In this document: positions 18,478-27,400 of the stretch, piece by piece | Layout: every line of letters begins with the position of its first letter | How positions within the stretch are numbered: position 1 is the first letter of the stretch | Source of the DNA: Puniceicoccales bacterium Verruco_02 | Lineage (GTDB): Bacteria > Verrucomicrobiota > Verrucomicrobiia > Opitutales > Oceanipulchritudinaceae | Reading direction: 5' to 3' | DNA: 64,000 bases | Assembly (NCBI GenBank): GCA_001604585.1 | Contig: LVBW01000010.1 | Span: 1-64,000, forward strand | Program-made: the position numbers and the translations under genes | The notes under the pieces: model-generated | Told to the model about the DNA's origin: nothing | The model's input: only the letters and a program-made list of their open reading frames with translations | Database searches by the model: none

Positions 18478-18947
18478 TGCTTGGCCCCTTGGGTTCTTTG
18501 AACAGTATCAACGCACATTATGGCAAAGGTTTTCAAAGCAGAGTGTCATTTCTTGCAGAAGGCCGGCTCCAGAAACTGATTTTGTCCGTTCGGGTATAAG
18601 GAATGGAGTGATTCAAAGTGCCGGGCGGAAGAGAAATTCTTAAGCCCTTACAGGGCGGCATCCGATAGCCCGTGTGGCTGTCACGAAGTGGCAAAGCCCG
18701 GGGACACGACGCCACCAAATTCTCCAATCTTGAGCACTGGAGGTGCGACACTACGGGCATGACAGGGCAGCGGCGATGGAGCTTGATGTTTGACAGCCCT
18801 TTGCCTATGGTCTTGAGGCTTTGCGGCGTGTCGCGCCCCGTATCGAATTGGTTCATTCGGCAATTTTCTGACCAGGGGAGCCGGACGACAGGAGAGATTC
18901 GGGCGCGCACGCCTCTTGCCAAGCCATGCGAGGAAAAAGGACGCCGC
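18478..18947. other. Gene-poor stretch with consecutive potential hairpins
   Basis: No reading frame here reads like protein. Possible stems on the plus strand: GCCCT-TAC-AGGGC (18644-18656), GATAGCC-CGTGT-GGCTGTC (18664-18682, one G-T pair), CGTGT (18671-18675) alternatively with ACACG (18704-18708), and CTCCA...TGGAG (18722-18742). I searched by eye for RNase P, tmRNA, SRP RNA and common riboswitch signatures and found none. It may hold an unrecognised structured RNA or the long leader of the UDP-xylose synthase gene. Confidence 0.35.
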
Positions 18948-19199
18948 CTAGCGTATGTCTATGGCGGGGCGCACTTCAAGGCGCACTGTCCAGCCCGGCA
19001 TCGTGGGCTTGAGCACTTCGCGGTTGCGCACAGTGTCGGCCTTCACTTGGGCCTCGTTGCGCTCGCTGAACAGGGTGCCGGAAAGTTTGCCAAGATATTC
19101 CGCGCTGCATTCGGTCTCCGGACTATCCCATTCGCCGATTCTCCGACGGAAGGCGTGGATTTTCCATAGCTGCTTGGGGGGTCTGGCGCTACTGCTCAT
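18948..19199 (-). CDS. Possible small protein of 83 residues, unknown function
   Basis: The frame reads plausibly as a charged soluble protein, with segments such as LWKIHAFRRRIGEWDSPETE and a C-terminal MPGWTVRLEVRP. No membrane segment or signal peptide, and no family I recognise. A CATAAC hexamer lies 8 nt before the ATG without a clear -35. It is the only protein-like frame between 18478 and 19333, and may share a transcript with the UDP-xylose synthase gene further downstream on the same strand. Confidence 0.4.
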   Translation of the reverse strand: MSSSARPPKQLWKIHAFRRRIGEWDSPETECSAEYLGKLSGTLFSERNEAQVKADTVRNREVLKPTMPGWTVRLEVRPAIDIR

Positions 19200-19332
19200 G
19201 TTTTTGCGTTATGTTCGTTGTTAAACTACTCATGGGCACCGTTTCTTTCCAGTAGATAATCGCCACAAAGCACCCAAGAAGGCTGATTTGCGGCCTTGCG
19301 GCAGGGCTTGCGGCCTAGTATGGCTCCTTGGC

Positions 19333-20094
19333 ATGGATAAATTGCGCGAATATCTGGAAGTGGCTGTGGAAGTGGCCGGACAGGCCGGAAGGCTCCTGTG
19401 CGAGGCAAGGGCGGAACTGCGCCGCGTGCGCAGCGCCATTGGCCGAGATGTGAAGTTGCAGGCCGACGTGGACAGCGAAAAGCTGATACGTGCCGAGCTT
19501 GGCTCGCGCACTGGGCTGCCCGTCATTGGCGAGGAGGAGGGCGGAGACCCGGACCTGCTCAAGCGCGATGAGCTTTTCTGGGTGGTGGACCCTCTGGATG
19601 GCACATACAACTTTCTGCGCGGGGTGCCCATCTGCTGCGTAAGCATCGCCCTGATGCGGGGGGAGGATTTTGTCCTTGGCGTCATTCACGACTTCAACCT
19701 TGGCGAGACCTTTTCCGGGGGCGAAGGGTTGGGCCTTTTCCTCAACGGCGAGGCCTTTGTGCCCCATTGGGAGGACAGGGCGTCCAAGGGCACGCTTCAG
19801 ACGGGCCTCACCACTTCGCAGGACTATTCCGAGGCCACCCTGCACGAGTTCTACGATCAGGCGCAGCGGTTCAAGAAAACCCGCGCCATTGGCAGCGCGG
19901 CGATAGCCCTTGCATGGGTGGCCGCTGGCCGTTGCGACGTGTATCACGAGACGGGCATACGCCTATGGGACATAGCCGCAGGCATCGCTCTTATAAAGGC
20001 TGGTGGAGGAGGGGCAAGGCTGCGCATGTTGCCGGAGCCGTCCTTTGCCTACGACGTGTGGGCGGGTGTGGAGGGCATGTTTCCCGCGCCGTAA
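19333..20094 (+). CDS. Inositol monophosphatase family protein
   Basis: A Mg2+-dependent sugar- or nucleotide-phosphate phosphatase of 253 residues. The three metal-binding motifs are present: GEEEGG, WVVDPLDGTYNFLRG and LWDIAAGIALIKAGG. This family covers inositol monophosphatase, 3',5'-bisphosphate nucleotidase and fructose-1,6-bisphosphatase activities; sequence alone does not decide. An upstream in-frame start at 19288 gives an unlikely Gly/Cys-rich extension; TAGTAT at 19316-19321 lies 11 nt before the ATG at 19333 and favours this start. A second member of the family is encoded at 52571-53377. Confidence 0.85.
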   Translation: MDKLREYLEVAVEVAGQAGRLLCEARAELRRVRSAIGRDVKLQADVDSEKLIRAELGSRTGLPVIGEEEGGDPDLLKRDELFWVVDPLDGTYNFLRGVPICCVSIALMRGEDFVLGVIHDFNLGETFSGGEGLGLFLNGEAFVPHWEDRASKGTLQTGLTTSQDYSEATLHEFYDQAQRFKKTRAIGSAAIALAWVAAGRCDVYHETGIRLWDIAAGIALIKAGGGGARLRMLPEPSFAYDVWAGVEGMFPAP

Positions 20095-20187
20095 AGTTCG
20101 CTTTGTATGATAGTACTGCTTGTAAGTGCGTCGGGGTGCGCCTAGCTTGTTTGTCTCAGGCCGTGATACGCCAAAGGAGATACTGAT

Positions 20188-20418
20188 ATGACCGACAATC
20201 CGCCCTTCGAGCAGAACAATCGCCGTGCCCCGGAGCAGGCGCAGATCAGCATCAGTCTGTCCCGCGATCTATTGGCCAGAATAGACTCCGCTGCCAAGGC
20301 GGAGAATCGCAACCGGTCCAACTTCATTAGCACCAGTCTCGAACGCCTTCTTGCCGGAGGCGAGGAGGGCGGAAAGCTCAAGAAGAAGAAAAAGAAGAAG
20401 GACCGCGGCAACGACTGA
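20188..20418 (+). CDS. Ribbon-helix-helix DNA-binding protein with poly-lysine tail
   Basis: A 76-residue CopG/Arc-like protein. The strand ISISLSRDLLARID followed by SNFISTSLERLLAGG gives the beta-helix-helix fold that dimerises and reads the major groove. The C-terminus ends in a run of about seven lysines, which could add non-specific DNA or RNA binding. The start has a strong Shine-Dalgarno sequence (AAAGGAGA at 20173-20180, 7 nt spacing), one of the best in the window. The Nudix gene follows after 42 nt and may be co-transcribed. No toxin gene is adjacent, so an antitoxin role is not supported. Confidence 0.75.
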   Translation: MTDNPPFEQNNRRAPEQAQISISLSRDLLARIDSAAKAENRNRSNFISTSLERLLAGGEEGGKLKKKKKKKDRGND

Positions 20419-20460
20419 TTCCATCGCCAACAGGCATATGCTCCTGCGAGCCTCCTGCTG

Positions 20461-20961
20461 GTGCCCAATTCCCCCGACACCACCTTGCCCAACTACCTCT
20501 CATCCAGCATCCGCACCGCCGTCAGGGCCGTCATTATTCGTGACGGCTGCCTCTTGGCCGTGCAGATGAAGGACCGCGACGGAGTGTTTTACATACTGCC
20601 CGGCGGAGGCCAGTTGGCCGGGGAGACCTTTCACGACACGCTTCGGCGCGAGTGCATGGAGGAGATAGGCGTCAGGGTGAAGGTGGGCGAGTTTCTCTTT
20701 GTTCGCGAATACATCGGGCGCAACCATGTGTTTAGGCACAGGCACTCCAACTTCCATCAGGTAGAGTCCGTGTTCCGCTGCGAGATCGAGGACAAGGGGC
20801 AGGTGCGCGTGGGCGATAATCAGGACATGCGCCAGATTGGTGTCGAGTGGCTGCCTTTGGACAAGCTGCCCCAGATACGCTTTTTCCCCAAGGTGCTCAC
20901 GGGCTTTGTGAAGGATGGAGCAATAGTTGTCCCAAGCCACTATCTGGGCGATGTGAACTGA
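20461..20961 (+). CDS. Nudix hydrolase
   Basis: A 166-residue hydrolase of nucleoside-diphosphate-linked compounds. The Nudix box is complete: GGQLAGETFHDTLRRECMEE followed by IGV, giving the GX5EX7REUXEEXGU pattern with its metal-binding glutamates. The start codon is GTG at 20461; an upstream ATG is not in a favourable place. The substrate cannot be read from sequence. It follows the ribbon-helix-helix gene by 42 nt in the same direction. Confidence 0.85.
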   Translation: MPNSPDTTLPNYLSSSIRTAVRAVIIRDGCLLAVQMKDRDGVFYILPGGGQLAGETFHDTLRRECMEEIGVRVKVGEFLFVREYIGRNHVFRHRHSNFHQVESVFRCEIEDKGQVRVGDNQDMRQIGVEWLPLDKLPQIRFFPKVLTGFVKDGAIVVPSHYLGDVN

Positions 20962-21001
20962 GTTGCCAAGTATTGTGGATTGTTACGAATTCCATCCCTT
21001 C

Positions 21002-21025
21002 AAAAAGCGCCTAGAAGACTAGGCT
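21002..21025 (-). terminator. Terminator overlapping the end of the 33-residue ORF
   Basis: On the minus strand GCCTAG-TCTT-CTAGGC is followed by GC and a run of five T. The stem covers the last codons and stop of the small membrane ORF at 21011-21112. Confidence 0.65.
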
Positions 21026-21112
21026 GCCTAGAAGGGCCAGTGCGCAAAGTAGCAGCAATAGGCCCAGCGTTTGCCGCTCCTTGGGCGTGGTTCTGAAGGG
21101 CAGCTTCTTCAT
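21011..21112 (-). CDS. Hidden 33-residue single-pass membrane protein
   Basis: The frame reads MKKLPFRTTPKERQ followed by the hydrophobic segment TLGLLLLLCALALLGSLVF and a stop: a basic, cytoplasmic N-terminus and one transmembrane helix of about 19 residues. It starts 5 nt after the stop codon of the arabinose-5-phosphate isomerase gene, so translation is probably coupled. Its 3' end lies inside the terminator stem of the same transcript. The lack of any other content in this stretch and the precise fit make it a likely real gene. Function unknown; it might anchor or modulate a membrane complex. Confidence 0.6.
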   Translation of the reverse strand: MKKLPFRTTPKERQTLGLLLLLCALALLGSLVF

Positions 21113-21117
21113 CGTGA

Positions 21118-22104
21118 CTATACTATGCGCAGGCGTGGCAGATCCTGCCCGTCCAGAAGGCCCACGGGGCGGTTTTCGGCATCTACGGCTATGAGGGCGT
21201 TCACCTTCACCTTCTCGAAGGTGCGCAGGGCGTCCACGGCAAGGGCCGAGGCGCTAATTGTACGCGGGTTCCGTGTCATGTAGTCCCTCACCGGGCGCTG
21301 GAGCACGTATTCGTCTTTGATGGATGCGCGGCGGAAGTCGCCGTCGCTGAATACGCCCGAGAGCCTGCCGTCGGCCCCGGTAAGGGCAATGGTGCCGCAG
21401 CGAGCGTTGGATATTGTCAGGACAGCGTCGCGCACGTTCACGCTGTCGCTTGCGCAGGCAAAGCTGTCGCCCGTGCGCATTATTTCGGCAACGCGCAACA
21501 GCAGGGCCTTGCCGAGGCTGCCAGCGGGGTGGTAGCGGGCAAAGTCGTTGCGCGTAAAGCCGCGCACCTCAAGATACACCATAGCCAGCGCATCGCCGAG
21601 GGCCATTGCGGCAGTGGTGCTGCTCGTGGGGGCAAGTCCCAGTGGGCAGGCCTCCTTTTCGGCCTGATAGGGCAGGTTGATGTCGGCCTCGCGTGCGAGG
21701 GTGGAGCCGGGCTTGCCCGTCACTGCAACGAGCTTCAGCCCCATGCGCCGCAAGGGCGTCATTATGCGCAATACGTCCTCTGTTTCGCCAGCGTTGCTGA
21801 ATAGAAAGGCCAAGTCGCCTTCCTGACACAGACCCAGGTCTCCGTGCAGGGCCTGCACTGGGTCGAGAAATATCGAGGGCACGCCTGTGCTGTTAAAGGT
21901 TCCGGCCAGCTTCTGGCAGATAGGCACATTCTTGCCTATGCCGGAGAATACCAGCTTGTGGCCGGCGGATATGGTGTCTGCAATGGCGTGAATGCTTTTC
22001 ACGAAGCCCTCGCCAAGGTTGCGGGAGGTCGTCATGATGGCTTCGGCCTCAAGTTCGAGACAGTTGCGGGCCTTGGCCAGTAGAGTGGACTCGTCCAGTT
22101 GCAT
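21118..22104 (-). CDS. kdsD: Arabinose-5-phosphate isomerase, KpsF/GutQ family
   Basis: Converts ribulose-5-phosphate to arabinose-5-phosphate, first step toward Kdo for lipopolysaccharide. The 328-residue protein has an N-terminal SIS domain (VFSGIGKNVPICQKLAGTF, SNAGETEDVL, LGLAPTSSTTAAMALGDALA) and two C-terminal CBS repeats (about 210-325). I take the ATG at 22104 (MQLDESTLLAKAR); the frame opens at 22140. It is divergent from the LysM protein gene and followed immediately by the 33-residue membrane ORF. Presence of this enzyme supports a Gram-negative envelope with lipopolysaccharide. Confidence 0.92.
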   Translation of the reverse strand: MQLDESTLLAKARNCLELEAEAIMTTSRNLGEGFVKSIHAIADTISAGHKLVFSGIGKNVPICQKLAGTFNSTGVPSIFLDPVQALHGDLGLCQEGDLAFLFSNAGETEDVLRIMTPLRRMGLKLVAVTGKPGSTLAREADINLPYQAEKEACPLGLAPTSSTTAAMALGDALAMVYLEVRGFTRNDFARYHPAGSLGKALLLRVAEIMRTGDSFACASDSVNVRDAVLTISNARCGTIALTGADGRLSGVFSDGDFRRASIKDEYVLQRPVRDYMTRNPRTISASALAVDALRTFEKVKVNALIAVDAENRPVGLLDGQDLPRLRIV

Positions 22105-22186
22105 TTTGGTGGAAAACTGTCTAGTCGTTAAGCGGTACAAATGCAGGGAGCATCGGTACTAAGAGTCTTTGCAAAGGGGATAGATA

Positions 22187-22981
22187 ATGCTGCGTAGGAT
22201 ACTGTCAATTATCGCTTTGATCGCTCTTGCCAGTCCCTTCATGCTTCATCAGGGCTGCGGGCGGGCCGACGGGCTTGCCGTGAGCGAACAGGACGAGCCA
22301 AGTTACCGCCGCGGGCAGAGTCTTTTGCGCGAGAACAGGCTTAACGAGGCCATGTTGGCGTTCAGCAACGTGGTCGAGGCTCGGCGCGATTCCCCGGAGA
22401 GCCATCTTGAGCTTGGCCGCATATATCTTGACCATGTGAAGGACCCGGTGGCGGCCATCTATCACTTTCGCAAGTATCTTGAGCTGCGGCCCGATAGCGA
22501 CAGGGCAAAGCAGGTGGCCCAGCTTGTCGATACGGCCCGCAAGGACTTTGCACGCTCTTTGCCGGGCAACCCGATGGGCGAGCAGATAGACCGGCTCGAC
22601 CTCATGGACCAGCTTGCCCGCCTTCGCAACGAGAACGAACAGCTTCGCACAAGTGTGGCCCGCCTGAAGAGCGATCTGGACAAGGCCCGGCGTCCCGGCG
22701 CTCCCGCACAGTCCAGCGCCAGCTACACGCAGGCCGCTCAGCAGCAGGCCCCGGCCTCCTTTGTGCCCAAGCCGGTGCAGCCTATTTCGGCCGCTTCCTC
22801 GCAGGAGAGAACCTACACTGTGGTGGCAGGCGACACCCTAAGCGGCATCAGCCAGAAGGTGTACGGCACGACGGCGCGCTGGAGAGAGATATTCGAGGCC
22901 AACAAGCACCAGCTCAAGAGCGCCAACGATCTGAAGCTCGGCATGGAGCTGAAAATCCCCGCCGCTCCGGTTTCGCAGTAG
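22187..22981 (+). CDS. Secreted or lipoprotein-like TPR/coiled-coil/LysM protein
   Basis: A 264-residue envelope protein. Residues 1-25 are a signal sequence ending in LHQGCG; the Cys24 could be a lipid anchor but the preceding HQG is a poor lipobox. Residues 36-115 resemble TPR repeats, 140-165 form a short coiled coil (DQLARLRNENEQLRTSVARL), then a Gln/Ala/Pro linker, and a C-terminal LysM domain (YTVVAGDTLSGISQKVYG to the end) that binds peptidoglycan. A GGGG-containing purine tract precedes the ATG. It is divergent from kdsD and convergent with the rhomboid gene 9 nt away. Likely a cell-wall scaffold. Confidence 0.8.
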   Translation: MLRRILSIIALIALASPFMLHQGCGRADGLAVSEQDEPSYRRGQSLLRENRLNEAMLAFSNVVEARRDSPESHLELGRIYLDHVKDPVAAIYHFRKYLELRPDSDRAKQVAQLVDTARKDFARSLPGNPMGEQIDRLDLMDQLARLRNENEQLRTSVARLKSDLDKARRPGAPAQSSASYTQAAQQQAPASFVPKPVQPISAASSQERTYTVVAGDTLSGISQKVYGTTARWREIFEANKHQLKSANDLKLGMELKIPAAPVSQ

Positions 22982-22990
22982 CGTTCTTGT

Positions 22991-23665
22991 CTAGCTGTCC
23001 CAACGTCCCATTTTTGGCGGGCGCCTGTGCCAGATAAGCAGTATTATGATGCCGAACAACATACCGCCAAGGTGCGCGAAATGCGCCACGCCGCTGCCTG
23101 TTCTCGATAGGCCGTTGAATAGTTCCAAAAGGCCGTAGAGCACCACAAAGTAGCGTGCCTCTATCGGAACTGGGAAGAAGAGCAGCAGCACTTTTTCCCT
23201 AGGGAACATCCAGCCGTAGGCAAGCAGCAGGCCGAACACTCCGCCCGATGCACCCACCACAGGCACCACGCTGCCCGCCGTCCAAGCATAGGCTAGGTGG
23301 CATATCCCCGCGCCCACTATGCATACAAAGTAGTAGATGACAAAGCGCCGCGTGCCCAGCTCCCGCTCCACGCTCTGCCCGAACATCCACAGGGCCAGCA
23401 TGTTGAAGAAAATGTGCCCGAAGGACACCGTGCTGTGCAGAAAGGCGTATGTAACCAGTTGCCAAGGGCGGAATGCGTTCAGTTCTATGGTTTCCCATGC
23501 ATTCAGGCGCACCACTATCGGCTCCATGTTCGGCCATAGGGCCAGCCAGTAGCGTAAAAATTCGCCCCGGATGAATTGCAACCCGAAGAATATCAGGTTT
23601 GCCGTGAGTATCCAGCGTACGGCACTGGTCATGAAGCTGTTCTGTTCGCTGTCGCGGTAGTACAT
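22991..23665 (-). CDS. Rhomboid family intramembrane serine protease
   Basis: An integral membrane protease of 224 residues with six hydrophobic segments. The catalytic serine is in GASGGVFGLLLAYG and the catalytic histidine in VAHFAHLGGMLFG; the HIFFNMLALWMFG segment of the second helix matches family members. Cleaves transmembrane segments of client proteins; clients unknown. It is downstream of the PAS protein gene on the same strand, with an 80-nt gap that shows no clear promoter or terminator. Confidence 0.9.
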   Translation of the reverse strand: MYYRDSEQNSFMTSAVRWILTANLIFFGLQFIRGEFLRYWLALWPNMEPIVVRLNAWETIELNAFRPWQLVTYAFLHSTVSFGHIFFNMLALWMFGQSVERELGTRRFVIYYFVCIVGAGICHLAYAWTAGSVVPVVGASGGVFGLLLAYGWMFPREKVLLLFFPVPIEARYFVVLYGLLELFNGLSRTGSGVAHFAHLGGMLFGIIILLIWHRRPPKMGRWDS

Positions 23666-23745
23666 CGTAAAGTGTGTCCGGAGCCTGCCCTATTGGCGGA
23701 CATTCGGCAATACTTCAGACCAGCGTTTGAGCGAAGGGTGCCTGC

Positions 23746-24375
23746 TTAGCAAAAGTCGGCATTTTCCATCGTCATCATGGCGAAGGAGCACTTGCCCGCG
23801 CTTATCGGGATGCAGCTAATCGAGTAACTTTGACCTTCGCCATTGTCGTCGGGGTTCATCACGAGCCTGCGCATCTCCCTGCCTGCCTTGCCGTCCAGAG
23901 CGGCCAGTAACGAGGGCATACAGTTGCAGTTCTGGCAGGTGTAATGCTCTTCTTCGGGCAGGTCGCTCATCTTGTGGTCGCAGCCGAGCAGTTCGCCAAG
24001 GCGCAGCCCTAGGGCGGCCCCCAGCTTGTCCACAGAGCAGAGCCGCAGAGCGGCCTGGTTGGCGTGTACTAGCTGGCGCTGTTGGTTGAAGAATAGGATG
24101 GGCTTTGCGGAGGCGTCGGCTGTGGGGACGAAACCGGCGTTTTTCAATAGCCTCTGCTCTTCCATGAGCACGAGGAAATGCTCCCTCATGCCGGATGCCA
24201 GTGCGGCCTCGTCGATTAGCTGGGTCTCAAAGCCGTGCTCGATTCGTGTGGGGGTGTTTGCTTGCACGCTTTCCTCGGAGTTGGGGTGTGGAGAAGGCCC
24301 GGCGGGGCCGGCATTGTTGCCGTTCGCCGCCGGGCCTGCAAACTGTGTGTTGTCCTCTGCCTTGCGTTCGTCCAC
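23746..24375 (-). CDS. PAS-domain protein with cysteine cluster
   Basis: A 209-residue soluble protein. The first 50 residues are Asn/Pro-rich and disordered. Residues 85-200 fit a PAS fold (PILFFNQQRQLVHANQAALR), and a Cys/His cluster is inserted after the LGELLGC helix: GCDH, then YTCQNCNCMPS. Similar PAS domains with a GC...C..C insert occur in front of histidine kinases and may bind metal or sense redox (family knowledge, from memory). Here no output domain is attached. The GTG start lies 67 nt after the nifJ stop on the same strand, suggesting co-transcription with pyruvate:ferredoxin oxidoreductase. Confidence 0.65.
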   Translation of the reverse strand: MDERKAEDNTQFAGPAANGNNAGPAGPSPHPNSEESVQANTPTRIEHGFETQLIDEAALASGMREHFLVLMEEQRLLKNAGFVPTADASAKPILFFNQQRQLVHANQAALRLCSVDKLGAALGLRLGELLGCDHKMSDLPEEEHYTCQNCNCMPSLLAALDGKAGREMRRLVMNPDDNGEGQSYSISCIPISAGKCSFAMMTMENADFC

Positions 24376-24442
24376 CGCCGTATCCCTTGCTGCCTGTTCA
24401 ATGCTTTGGGTTCGAGCAGCAGGGGCGGGGTTTTCTTCCGCA

Positions 24443-27400
24443 TCAGGCGTTCTTTGCGCCAGCCAGCTCTTCTTCGTAGCGGTTGGCCAATACGTCGTAC
24501 AGTGCCCAGCGTTCTTCCACGTCCTTTTGTGCCTGTGCCATGAGGGTCTCGGCGCGGGAGGGGTCGTTCTTGAGCAACATGCGGAAGCGGTTCTCGTTGT
24601 AGGCGAAGTCCTTCAGCGGGACGCTGCCGCGGGTGGAGTCGATGGTGAGCGGGTTGCGCCCAACGCTGCGCATTTCGGGGTTGAAGCGCAGTAGGGGCCA
24701 GTAGCCAGAGCGCACGGCCAGCTGCTGCTGGGTGAGGCCGTTGGTCATGTTGATGCCGTGGGCTATGCAGTGGGCGTAGCTTATGATGATGGAGGGGCCT
24801 TCGAAGGCCTCGGCCTCGCGGAAGGCGCGCAGGGCCTGCTGCGGGTTGGCACCGTATGATATGCGGGCCACGTATGCGTGTCCGTAGGCCATTGCGGCCA
24901 TTGCAAGGTCTTTCTTGCCTATGCTCTTGCCGCCAGCGGCGAATTTGGCAACGGCGCCTAGCGGGGTGGCCTTGCTGGCCTGCCCGCCGGTGTTGGAGTA
25001 AACTTCTGTGTCCATCACGAGGATGTTCACGTTGCGCCCGCTGGCAATGATGTGGTCTAGGCCGCCGTAGCCGATGTCGTAGGCCCAGCCGTCTCCACCG
25101 ACTATCCATACGCTGCGGCGCAGCAGGTTGTCGGCGAGGGACTGGAGGTTCTTGACGCGACTGCCGTCGAGCTTTTCTAGCTTTTCCTTGAGTAGGCCGA
25201 TGCGCTGGCGCTGGTGGAAGATCTGCATCTCCGTCTCCTGCTTTGCGTTCAGGATGGAGGATACCAATTCTTCGCCCAGCTGCGGGGCCAGTTCCTGCAA
25301 CAGCTCTTTGGCGAGCTCGTTGTGCTTGTCGAGGGTGAGGCGGTAGCCCATGCCGAACTCGGCATTATCCTCGAAGAGCGAGTTTGCCCAGGCCGGGCCG
25401 CGCCCTTCGGCGTTCTTTGCCCAAGGTGTGGTGGGCAGGTTGCCCCCGTAGATGGAGGAGCAGCCCGTGGCGTTGGCCACGAGGAGGCGCTCGCCAAAGA
25501 GCTGGCTAAGCAGCTTCAGGTAGGGCGTCTCGCCGCAGCCCTGACAGGCGCCGGAGAACTCGAAGAGGGGCTGGGTGTACTGGATGCCGCGCACGGTGGA
25601 GAAGTTCACCAGTTCGCGGGCGTTGTATGGAATCTTGTCAAAGAAGGCTCCGTTGACTTTTTCGCGGGCCTGTATCGGTCCCTTGTCCACCATGTTGATG
25701 GCGCGCTTCTTCTCCTTGCCTTCGCCCTTGATGACGGGGCAGGCCTCCACGCAGAGGCCGCAGCCGGTGCAGTCCTCTAGGGATATGTGCAGGGTGTAGC
25801 GTTGGTCGGGGAAGCCGCGTCCGCGCAGCTTGGCGCTCTTGAAGGACTCCGGCGCGCCTTCAAGTGCGCCGTCCGGGTAGAACTTGGCGCGTATGCAGGC
25901 GTGGGGGCATACGAAGGAGCAGTTGCCGCACTCGATGCACATGTCCGCTTCCCAGTTGGGCACGATCTGGGAAATGTCGCGCTTTTCGTAACGCGAGGTG
26001 GCTGTGGGGAAGGTTCCGTCCACGGGCATCATCGAGACGGGCAGGCTTTCGCCGCGGTCCTCGATGAGGGCCTGAGTAAAGCTGCGAACAAAGTCCGAGG
26101 CGTCCGCAGGCAGTTCTACTTTTATTTCTTCGCCCGCGCTGACTGTGGCGGGCACCGTCATCTCGAACATGTTGGCTATGGCCTGATCCACGGCGGCGTT
26201 GTTCTTTGCAACGACCGCTTCGCCTTTCTTTATGTAGCTCTTGTGGATGGACTTCTTGATGCTGTTTATCGCCACTTCGCTCGGGATTACCTTGGCGATG
26301 GCGAAGAAGCAGGTCTGCATGATGGTGTTGATGCGGGTGCCCATTCCGGCGGCTTTGGCCACTGAGTAGGCGTCCACAACGAACACGCGCAGTTGTTTGT
26401 CTATTATCTGCTTTTGCACCTTGGCTGGCAGGTGGTGCCAGGTGTCTTCGGGCGAGTGGATGGAGTTAATTAGGACGATGCCGCCCTTGGCCGCTGGGGC
26501 CAGCACGTCGAACTGGCGGAAGAACTGGAACTGGTGGACTCCGATGAAGTCCGCCTTCTGGATGAGGTAGGGGGCCTTTATCGGGTTCGGGCCAAAGCGC
26601 AGGTGGCTCGTTGTGCGGCCGCCGGACTTTTTCGAATCATAGACGAAGTAGCCTTGCGCGTACATCTCCGTCTCCTGCCCGATGATCGTTATCGTGTTGT
26701 GGTTCGCTCCCACGGTGCCGTCAGCGCCCAGTCCGTAGAATAGGCACTGGCGCACTTCTTCGTCGAGCGTTGTCCAGGAGGGGTCGTAGTCGATGCTGGA
26801 GCCGGTGACGTCGTCGTTGATGCCGATTGTAAAGTGGGTCTTCGGGCGGGCTTTTTTAAGCTCGTCGAATATGGCCTTGGCCATGGCGGGTGTGAAGTCC
26901 TTCGAGGACAGTCCGTAGCGGCCGCCCACAATGCGGGGCATCTGGCGCTCCAGTTCCGGGTCTTCTGCAATGCCTTCGACGTAGGCCGAGACGACGTCCT
27001 GATACAGGGGTTCGCCGGGCGCGCCCGGTTCCTTGGTGCGGTCTATGACGGCGAGGGACTTGACGCTCGTGGGTATTGCCTTGAGGAAGTGCTTGAAGGA
27101 GAAGGGGCGGAAGAGGTGGACGCGTAGAACGCCGACCTTTTCCCCGGCTTCGACGAGCTTTTCCACTGCGGCAGTGACCGTCTCGCCGCTCGAACCCATG
27201 CTCACCATCACGCGCTCTGCCTGTGGGTGACCGATGTAGTCGAATAGCTTGTACTGGCGACCGGTCAGCTTGGCGAAGCGTTCCATGTATTCCTCCACAA
27301 TGCCGGGCACGGCGTTGTAGTAGGGATTGCAGGCTTCGCGGGCCTGAAAGTAAACGTCCGGGTTCTGCGCTGTGCCGCGCATTGTCGGATGGTCCGGGCT

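Noticed and set aside
18533-18922. 129-codon minus-strand frame upstream of UDP-xylose synthase
   Set aside because: Composition does not resemble a folded protein, and overlapping frames on both strands are equally poor.
19288-19314. Three copies of TTGCGGC within 27 nt before the phosphatase gene
   Set aside because: Copies are irregularly spaced (8 and 12 nt) and G+C-rich words recur by chance here; too little to call a repeat or operator.
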